Positions 1 to 5,089 of a stretch of 5,683 bases of DNA are shown piece after piece; the stretch's first letter is position 1; each line of letters opens with the position of its first letter. Origin of the DNA: Rubrivivax sp. (GTDB lineage Bacteria > Pseudomonadota > Gammaproteobacteria > Burkholderiales > Burkholderiaceae_C); assembly GCA_027484885.1 (NCBI GenBank), contig JAIXSD010000106.1, positions 1-5,683 on the forward strand, in the 5' to 3' direction. Made by a program: the position numbers and the translations under genes. The notes under the pieces were generated by a model. That model did no database searches. It was not told the origin of the DNA and saw only the letters and a program-made list of their open reading frames with translations.

Positions 1-834
1 ATCGGTGGCTGCGGCCCCGTCGACCGCAGCAACCCCAGCCACGCCAGCACCTCGATGCAAGGCGGCCAGGCCGTGTTCGAGAACGACAACTACCGCATCA
101 CCGCGGCCGATGCCAACCGAGTGGAGATCACCAACAAGAAGACCGGTGAGAACTATGTGGTCTGGGGCGACCCGCATGTCAACGTCGATGGCCAGCATGC
201 CTTTGACTTCTGGGGCACCACCACCTTCAAGCTCGACGACGGCACCAAGCTGACTTTCGAGACTGTGCCGGCCGGCAACGACATGACCCTGCCCAGCAAG
301 CTGACCATCACCAACGGCGACTACGGCGTGCGCATCAGCGGCATCGACACCAACCAGCGCGGCGACCTCAAGATCGACGAAGCCAAGGGCTGGGGCCAGA
401 CCCTGGACGGCGTCACCGACGACGGCAATGTGCTGCTCGAAAACGCCAACGGCAAGGGCTTTGTCGCCGTGGACGGCAATGGCAAGCTGGTGCAGGTGAA
501 CCAGAGCTACATCAACAGCACCGACCTGCAAAAAGGCGGTGCAGCCGCCGCAGCTGCCGCCCAGCAACAGCAGCAATTGCAGCAGCTGGCCCAGATCTTC
601 CAGGGCGCCTTCCAGGCCATGAGCAGCATCCTCAGCATCAGCCTCAGCGGCGCCCTGCTGCGCAATCTGCTGGGCCAGGACAGCGAAGGCTCGCGCACCA
701 ACACCGGCGTGGCCGGCGGTGGCCGCGCCTGGACCGGTGGCACGGTCAACTTCAACGAAGCCGGCAACCCGCAGGGCTGGGCCATGAGCGCCCAGCTGAG
801 CTTGAACCTGACGCTGACTCGCTGGCAGGCCTGA
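1..834 (+). CDS. DUF1521 (NopE1-type, metal-induced autocleavage) domain protein, 5' partial
   Basis: The reading frame is open to the left window edge, so the true start lies outside; 277 residues are visible. The first internal ATG (position 55) lies in conserved domain sequence and is probably not the start. Numbering from the first visible codon, residues 19 to about 175 form a DUF1521 domain: FENDNYRI, TNKKTGENY, WGDPHVNVDG (55-64), FDFWGTTT, LTITNGDYGV and the closing DLQKGG. Established knowledge: in the Bradyrhizobium type III effector NopE1 this domain cleaves itself between Asp and Pro of a GDPH motif when calcium or similar ions are present. That motif is intact here (Asp57-Pro58). 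After the domain come seven Ala and a Gln-rich run (about 181-194), a hydrophobic helical stretch (about 195-223), a Gly/Thr-rich part, and an end of alternating hydrophobic residues, LSLNLTLTRW. A secreted or effector role is inferred from the family; the N-terminal part that would show an export signal is missing. A hairpin terminator follows. Confidence 0.9.
   Translation: MGGCGPVDRSNPSHASTSMQGGQAVFENDNYRITAADANRVEITNKKTGENYVVWGDPHVNVDGQHAFDFWGTTTFKLDDGTKLTFETVPAGNDMTLPSKLTITNGDYGVRISGIDTNQRGDLKIDEAKGWGQTLDGVTDDGNVLLENANGKGFVAVDGNGKLVQVNQSYINSTDLQKGGAAAAAAAQQQQQLQQLAQIFQGAFQAMSSILSISLSGALLRNLLGQDSEGSRTNTGVAGGGRAWTGGTVNFNEAGNPQGWAMSAQLSLNLTLTRWQA
166..177 (+). other. Codons of the predicted G-D/P-H self-cleavage site
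   Basis: These codons encode Gly-Asp-Pro-His within WGDPHVNVDG. In NopE1-type DUF1521 domains, and independently in von Willebrand type D domains of mucins, the Asp-Pro bond of this tetrapeptide is the bond that breaks autocatalytically. The acidic residues needed nearby are present (Asp63, and Asp70 in FDFWG). Cleavage in this protein is predicted by analogy only. Confidence 0.6.
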
Positions 835-892
835 GCCTCCACACCGGCCCCGCGGCTGCCGGCCTTGATCGGTGGCATCCGTGGGCCTTGCG

Positions 893-929
893 GCCCGCTC
901 CCCGAGATGGGGAGCGGGCTTTGGATTTT
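893..929 (+). terminator. Rho-independent terminator after the DUF1521 gene
   Basis: A perfect 11-bp inverted repeat is present: GCCCGCTCCCC (893-903), loop GAGAT, GGGGAGCGGGC (909-919). It is followed directly by TTTGGATTTT. The stem is almost entirely G/C and the T-rich side lies downstream on the plus strand, 58 bases after the stop codon of the DUF1521 gene. On the minus strand the stem has no T-tract, so it should act mainly on rightward transcription. The rest of 835-1029, between the two convergent genes, shows nothing else I can support. Confidence 0.85.
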
Positions 930-1029
930 GGATGGACGCTCCCGAAAGACTTGGCGCTGGGCAGCCCCTTCATTTCAGGTGCGAGCTCGCGCCGGATCTC
1001 CCCACGATTTGCCAGGGCGCCGCTGCGGC

Positions 1030-1737
1030 TTAAAACACGCGTTCGTAAGCCCCGCTGCGGGCGTCCTGGACCAGCTGGGCCCAGCCATTCATCCACTGCA
1101 GGCTGGGGCTGTCGGGCTCGCGGTAGCGATGGACGACGAGGGCCTCGACATCCAGCTGCACCGGGGGCATTGAGGCATCACCAGCAGCGCCTGGCGTCGG
1201 CAGGAACCGCAGCACCGGCCGGCGCACGCTGTCCATGCCGTCCAACAGATTGCCCTCGTCCAGATCCAGCGCCCATTGAAACGCCGGGCGGCTGATCAGG
1301 ATCAGCTCGCCCAGCAGCAGCGCCAGGTCCATGAGCAGGGAATACACGATCTCCGGGCCACGCCGATCGCTGGCCAACCAGACCTCGTCACGCGCCAGCT
1401 GGGGCTCGGCCTTCTGAAGCGCGGGAAAGGTGTGCAAGCTCCAGCGGTGCAGGCCATCCAGCAAGGCGCTCGGATCTCCACCCGCCAAGGCTGCTGCGAC
1501 GTCCACCCCGGCTTCGGTGTGCAGGAAGTCGCTGACGATGCGCAGCCGCGTCGGGCGCTGAGTCTGCAGATACTCGAGGTTCTCCTGAGCCTGAGCCAGG
1601 CTCAGCCACTGCCCATCTCGCCTGTAGGCATGGGGCGCGGCGTAGACGGGGTAGCACTCACGCAGGCGCTGCAGCAGCGCCTGGCCTTCGGAACGCTCGG
1701 TTTTTCGTGTGAGCCAGGACCACATGAAAGGAATCAT
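1030..1737 (-). CDS. Hypothetical protein, candidate cytoplasmic immunity protein for the upstream toxin-like gene
   Basis: I cannot name a family for this product of about 235 residues. The start chosen is the ATG at 1737 (MIPFMWSW). An alternative ATG at 1725 would give 231 residues. The frame stays open further upstream, but only through sequence antisense to or overlapping the upstream gene, starting at a TTG. Neither ATG has a good Shine-Dalgarno sequence, so translation may depend on coupling to the upstream gene, which ends 52 bases earlier on the same strand. The N-terminus is basic and amphipathic with no signal peptide, which predicts a cytoplasmic protein. A compact block at about residues 127-161 reads GPEIVYSLLMDLALLLGE, then ISRPAFQW and ALDLDEGN. 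This Gly-Glu then Pro-x-x-x-Trp pattern resembles what I have seen in immunity-type proteins, but the resemblance is loose. Position directly after a toxin-like gene, in the usual toxin then immunity order, is the main reason for the call. Confidence 0.55.
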   Translation of the reverse strand: MIPFMWSWLTRKTERSEGQALLQRLRECYPVYAAPHAYRRDGQWLSLAQAQENLEYLQTQRPTRLRIVSDFLHTEAGVDVAAALAGGDPSALLDGLHRWSLHTFPALQKAEPQLARDEVWLASDRRGPEIVYSLLMDLALLLGELILISRPAFQWALDLDEGNLLDGMDSVRRPVLRFLPTPGAAGDASMPPVQLDVEALVVHRYREPDSPSLQWMNGWAQLVQDARSGAYERVF

Positions 1738-1789
1738 GCCATGGGGTGCGCGGTGCTGGAGCCGGCTGCGATGCAAGCGCGTCGCAGCA

Positions 1790-2890
1790 TCAGAACCAGG
1801 ACTTGAGTTTGTCGAAAAGCCCGCGGCCGGCTTGGTCGCCGACCACGGCGCCGGCGATGCCGCCGACAACCCCGCCGATCACCGTGCCCACGCCGGGGAA
1901 GATGGCCGTGCCCAGGGCCGCGCCGCCCACAGCACCGCCCCAGCCGCCAGCGGCCCCGCCGGCCAGGCCGGAGGCGGCGCGGCCGGTGTGGACGCCGACG
2001 CGGTCGCCGTCCTTGCGGAAGGCGCCGCCGACCTCAACGGCGTCCATCACCAGGCCAACCGGTCGCGCCACCTTGCCCACGCCCTCGAGCAGGCGCCCTG
2101 CTCCGCGCAGCATGCGGTTCTCGCGCAGGGCTTGGCCGTCCAGCGCGGCCTGGCGGGCCAGGTCGGAGTCCATGCTGTTGCGGCCGACCTTGGATTCGAT
2201 CTCCAGACGCTGACTCTGGCGCGGATCCGCTGCCGGGCGATCCACCACCACATCGACCACCCGTGCACCGCCCTGGCGCGGCTGCTCGATCCCCACCTGC
2301 AAGCCCTGGGCACGCCAGCGGTCCGCAATCGCGTCGCGTGCCAGGTCGCCGTTGCGGTTGTTGGCGAGGGCGGCGGCAACCCCGGAGCTCTTACCGAGCG
2401 AGCCCGGCGGCACCGGATTGGCCAGGCGCTCCACGGTGATGCCATGGCTCTCGAGCATCCCGCGCAGGCCATCGGTGAAGCCACTCTTTCCCGTCCAGGC
2501 ACTGGTGGTGGACACCCACTGCTTGACCAGGATGGGGTTGTCGACCAACAAGCGCCGGCCCTCGCTGGCCCAGGCCTGGCCTGCGGCCGCAAGACCGTTC
2601 GGCGCGGCCTCGGCCAAGCCCGCGACCGCGGCCACCACGTCCTGGTTGAAGCGCGCGAGTTCGCCGGCATCGCGGCCGGCCAGTTCGTTCTCGATCGCGG
2701 CATGGGCGGCCGAGGCCTTGCCAAAGTCCTGCTGGCTGGCCTGCGCCACCCAGCCGGCCAGGCGCCGCGTGTCCAGCTGGCCGCTGGCAGGATCGCGGGC
2801 CAGGGTCAGCAGCTCGCCGGCGGAACCGGTTGCCGACGCGGCGCTGCCGGGACTGGCTGCGCTGCGGGCGGTGTCAATGGTGGTGCTCAT
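1790..2890 (-). CDS. Toxin-like protein with candidate PD-(D/E)XK nuclease core and C-terminal glycine-zipper region
   Basis: This 366-residue protein starts at an ATG preceded by AGAAGG ten bases upstream. There is no signal peptide; the first 24 residues are Ser/Ala/Thr-rich. Residues about 25-115 form a helical module (LLTLARDPASGQLDTRRLAG, then IENELAG and LARFNQDV) that I cannot assign. Residues about 181-257 look like a PD-(D/E)XK nuclease core: helix LARDAIADRW, strand RVVDVVVD with Asp213, strand LEIESKVGR with Glu232-x-Lys234, then helix LARQAALDGQAL with Gln247. The order Asp, about 19 residues, E-x-K, Gln-containing helix fits that superfamily. Residues about 262-366 contain GRAASGLAGGAAGGWGGAVG and a Gly/Val/Ile-rich stretch of G-x-x-x-G spacing around FPGVGTVIGG. 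Such a region may insert in or cross a membrane. An alternative is that this tail is the active part, as a membrane-disrupting toxin. The nuclease role is inference; no database match was run. Confidence 0.6.
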   Translation of the reverse strand: MSTTIDTARSAASPGSAASATGSAGELLTLARDPASGQLDTRRLAGWVAQASQQDFGKASAAHAAIENELAGRDAGELARFNQDVVAAVAGLAEAAPNGLAAAGQAWASEGRRLLVDNPILVKQWVSTTSAWTGKSGFTDGLRGMLESHGITVERLANPVPPGSLGKSSGVAAALANNRNGDLARDAIADRWRAQGLQVGIEQPRQGGARVVDVVVDRPAADPRQSQRLEIESKVGRNSMDSDLARQAALDGQALRENRMLRGAGRLLEGVGKVARPVGLVMDAVEVGGAFRKDGDRVGVHTGRAASGLAGGAAGGWGGAVGGAALGTAIFPGVGTVIGGVVGGIAGAVVGDQAGRGLFDKLKSWF

Positions 2891-3143
2891 GGTGATGGGC
2901 CCTTCTTGCGTGTGCGTGTGTGTTGGCGTGTCACTGACCGAAGCCAGCTCGTATTGCCGCGATTGCAGCCCGTCTCGCCGACTCGCGATAGCCGGGGCCG
3001 CTCCCAGCTAGTAACGCCCCTAATCGGCGGCAACAGTTCCGTGCACGATTGCGGACGGTCCCGTCTTTCGCCGGCAGCGCGCTTCTTCTCCAATGCATGG
3101 CATCGGGGCACGGCCCCAAGCGCCAAGGCCAAGGAGCCCAGAC
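2891..3143. promoter_or_regulatory. Divergent intergenic region between the two toxin-immunity-like pairs
   Basis: These 253 bases separate two divergently oriented genes and must hold the promoters for both, unless transcription enters from elsewhere. I find no convincing -35/-10 pair on either strand. Visible elements are a GT-rich low-complexity run (about 2909-2931), a 12-base imperfect palindrome GACGGTCCCGTC (3054-3065), and a short G/C hairpin GGGGC-ACG-GCCCC (3105-3117) ending 13 bases before the ribosome binding site of the rightward gene. It is less G/C-biased than its flanks and has several in-frame stops on the plus strand. No clear small gene is supported. Confidence 0.4.
3131..3136 (+). 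promoter_or_regulatory. Ribosome binding site AAGGAG fixing the start of the LysM/lysozyme-like gene
   Basis: AAGGAG is separated by seven bases from the ATG at 3144. This near-consensus site decides against the in-frame ATG at 3093, which would add 17 residues of Arg/Pro-rich sequence before the LysM repeat and has no comparable site. Confidence 0.85.
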
Positions 3144-4232
3144 ATGAACCTCACGAACCCGAGCTACCGCGTACACAGCGGCGACACCCTCAGCCGCATT
3201 GCCAAGAACCACGGCATCAGTGCCGAGGCTTTGATGCAAGCCAACGGCATGGATCCGAAGCTGGCCGACGGCCGAGTGGGCAGCAGCCCCCGCGACCCGG
3301 ACCGCCTGCGCGTTGGTCAAGTCTTGCGCATCCCGGTGGCCACGCCGGGGCTGGAGCGTGAGCACCGCGTGGTGCCCGGAGAAACCTTGCCCGGCATTGC
3401 CGAGCACTGGGGTGTGGATCTCAAGAAGCTGCTGCTGGCCAACCCCTTGGTCGAAGCCGTCAAGTCCCTGCTGGCGCGGCTGGATGCCCCGGCTGCCTCG
3501 GCGGCGGCAAGCTCAGCGCCGTCTGCCAACCAACCCGCGGCAAACAACAACAGCGGCAAGGTCGACGCCGATGCCGAGCTGGGCAAGCTCAGCGCACGCT
3601 ACGAATCCGGTCGCCGCGGCAGTGCGGCCATCGGCTACGACAACACCGGCGGCTGGTCCTACGGCAAATATCAGATCGAAACCCAGCGCGGCACCATGGC
3701 CAAGTTCCTTGACCACGCGGCCACCCACGCGCCCGAGATGCATCAGGCGCTGAACGCGGCAGGCGGTCTGGAGGCCGCTCGTGCGGGCACGGCCGAGTTC
3801 AAGAAGGCCTGGGTGACCTTGGCCGCCGACCCGCGCTTCGCGGCCCTGCAACACAGCTTCATTGCCAGCCGCCACTACGAGCCGCTGGCGGCCAGGCTCA
3901 AAGCAGAGCAAGGTCTGGACCTGTCGCAGCGCTCAGCAGCGCTGCGCGATGTGGTGTGGTCGGTGGCGGTGCAGCATGGTTCGGGTTCCTCGGTCATCGC
4001 CAAGGCGCTGGCGGGACGCGATGTCAGCCAGCTCAAAGATGCCGACATCATCAATGCCATTTACGATGAGCGCGGCGCCGAGAAGCTGGACAAGTCGGGC
4101 AAGACGGTGCTGAAGTACTTCTCCAAATCCACGGATGATGTGCAGGCCGGCGTGCGCCATCGCTTCGAGCAGGAGCGCAAGCAGGCCTTGCAGATGCTGT
4201 CGCCTTTCCCGGCGGCGCCGCATCGTCCTTGA
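3144..4232 (+). CDS. LysM plus lysozyme-like peptidoglycan hydrolase, candidate exported antibacterial effector
   Basis: The protein has 362 residues and no signal peptide; the first LysM begins almost at the N-terminus. LysM 1 covers residues 8-65 (YRVHSGDTLSRIA to LRVGQVLRIPV) with an insertion of about 15 residues around GRVGSSPRDPDRL. LysM 2 (about 73-103, HRVVPGETLPGIAEHWGV) lacks the usual closing strand. An Ala/Ser/Asn-rich linker (about 114-140) follows. Residues about 141-350 form a lysozyme-like catalytic domain: SARYESG with Glu154 as the likely acid, IGYDNTGGWSYGKYQI (163-178), then helical sequence ending in VRHRFEQERK. The YESG...GG-x-SYG-x-YQ pattern is one I know from tail-associated and VgrG-related muramidase-like proteins. 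LysM domains bind N-acetylglucosamine polymers, so the inferred substrate is the glycan of peptidoglycan. The next gene encodes a lysozyme-inhibitor-type protein, which supports an effector-immunity pair. An alternative is a housekeeping or prophage-derived cell-wall enzyme. Confidence 0.82.
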   Translation: MNLTNPSYRVHSGDTLSRIAKNHGISAEALMQANGMDPKLADGRVGSSPRDPDRLRVGQVLRIPVATPGLEREHRVVPGETLPGIAEHWGVDLKKLLLANPLVEAVKSLLARLDAPAASAAASSAPSANQPAANNNSGKVDADAELGKLSARYESGRRGSAAIGYDNTGGWSYGKYQIETQRGTMAKFLDHAATHAPEMHQALNAAGGLEAARAGTAEFKKAWVTLAADPRFAALQHSFIASRHYEPLAARLKAEQGLDLSQRSAALRDVVWSVAVQHGSGSSVIAKALAGRDVSQLKDADIINAIYDERGAEKLDKSGKTVLKYFSKSTDDVQAGVRHRFEQERKQALQMLSPFPAAPHRP

Positions 4233-4265
4233 CCCCTGCGATCGCTGCATTCCTCCTTCCTTCAC

Positions 4266-5069
4266 ATGCCTCTCGCTGCCGCTCGTCTTTCTGCCTCCAC
4301 CTCGGCCCGATTGTTTCGCTGGGGGTCACCGCTCGGTCTGCTGCTGCTCGCGCATGCAGCCGCGCTCCCGGCCTCGGCCGCAGGAGCAGCTGCTGGGGCG
4401 GCTGCAGCCTCAGGCCCAGCCTTTGACTGCCTCAAAGCCGGCAACGACAGCGAGAAAGCCATCTGCGCCAGCGCCGAGCTGAGCCGGCTGGACCGGCAGC
4501 AGCAGCAAGCCTGGAAAGCCATGAACAGCGCCCTGCAGGAGCATCCACAGCATGCCGCGCTCAAGCAGGACCAGTTGGCCTGGCTGAAGGCGCGTGATCG
4601 CTGTGCGGCAGATGCAGCCTGCATCACTGAGGCCTACCAGCAGCGCCTGAACCAGCTGCAGGGCGGCAGCTCGCTGTCCTGGGCCGGGGTGTTTGAGCTG
4701 CCCGGCACGGGCAGCCTGGCCATTTACCCGGTGTTGGCAACACCTCAAGCCAACGCAGCGAACGACGCCGCGAACGCCAACGCGCCAGCACCGACGCGTT
4801 ACCGCGTCAGCATGCAGACCGCCGAGCCCAAGACCGCGCGCTGGAGTTGCGAATGGCACGGCGAGGCGCATCTCTTGCCCGCCAGCGCCACCTTGCCCAA
4901 GCGGCTGCAGCTGCTCATGCCAGGCGCCATGCCGGTCGCTCTCAGCCTCCAGGCCGATGGCTCGCTGGAGATCGCGAACGACGCGGCGGCTCAGGCCGCG
5001 GCCGATTCGCTGTGCGGCAACGGCGGCAGCTTTGCGTTTCGCTACCGCCGCAGTTCAGCGGCGCGCTGA
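4266..5069 (+). CDS. Exported LprI-domain protein, candidate periplasmic inhibitor (immunity) of the lysozyme-like enzyme
   Basis: The protein has 267 residues and starts at ATG 4266. There is no Shine-Dalgarno sequence; the 33 bases after the previous stop are pyrimidine-rich, so coupled translation is likely. Residues 1 to about 39 look like a Sec signal peptide: Arg at 7, 15 and 19, hydrophobic core LGLLLLAHAAAL, cleavage near ASA. No lipobox is visible, so a soluble periplasmic protein is expected. Residues about 52-132 match the LprI/DUF1311 N-terminal domain: FDCLKAGNDSEKAIC, LDRQQQQAW, then QLAWLKARDRC, AAC and AYQQRL. Its four cysteines (55, 67, 113, 119) are the family's usual pattern for two disulfides. 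This family is named for the lysozyme inhibitor LprI of Mycobacterium tuberculosis. Residues about 133-267 form a second domain of beta-type sequence that I do not recognise, with Cys195 and Cys250 as a possible third disulfide. Its place after a lysozyme-like gene suggests it protects the producer (inference). Confidence 0.8.
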   Translation: MPLAAARLSASTSARLFRWGSPLGLLLLAHAAALPASAAGAAAGAAAASGPAFDCLKAGNDSEKAICASAELSRLDRQQQQAWKAMNSALQEHPQHAALKQDQLAWLKARDRCAADAACITEAYQQRLNQLQGGSSLSWAGVFELPGTGSLAIYPVLATPQANAANDAANANAPAPTRYRVSMQTAEPKTARWSCEWHGEAHLLPASATLPKRLQLLMPGAMPVALSLQADGSLEIANDAAAQAAADSLCGNGGSFAFRYRRSSAAR

Positions 5070-5089
5070 CGAGTCGCCCCGCCCCACAC

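Noticed and set aside
5..253. Plus-strand frame of 82 codons at the left edge
   Set aside because: It is an out-of-frame shadow of the DUF1521 gene with Pro/Ser/Thr/Arg-rich sequence and no motif.
1738..1869. Upstream extension of the candidate immunity gene to a TTG at 1869
   Set aside because: The extra 44 residues overlap the coding end of the toxin-like gene and read as a shadow of it; the ATG at 1737 or 1725 fits normal gene spacing.
2909..2931. GT-rich run as a tandem repeat or phase-variable tract
   Set aside because: The repeat is short and interrupted (GTGTGCGTGTGTGTTGGCG) and lies upstream of the start codon, so a switching role is not supported by one sequence.
3067..3090. TTCG in the divergent region as half of a plant-inducible-promoter (hrp II) box
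   Set aside because: No second TTCG lies at the required spacing of about 16 bases, so a type III regulon box is not supported.
2887..3132. Minus-strand frame of 81 codons filling the divergent intergenic region, its TGA overlapping the toxin ATG
   Set aside because: The overlap looks like translational coupling, but the start is a TTG without a ribosome binding site, the product is Arg-rich without pattern, and it would occupy the space needed for both promoters. Conservation of the frame in relatives would revive it.
3093..3143. In-frame extension of the hydrolase to an ATG at 3093
   Set aside because: AAGGAG at 3131-3136 is ideally placed for the ATG at 3144, and the extra residues are Arg/Pro-rich with no relation to the LysM repeat.
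1709..3361. Long plus-strand open frame of 550 codons across the minus-strand toxin-like gene
   Set aside because: It is antisense to the toxin-like gene, has low-complexity Ala/Gly/Arg/His-rich content with no domain, and runs through the intergenic region and out of frame into the hydrolase gene. High GC content produces such frames.
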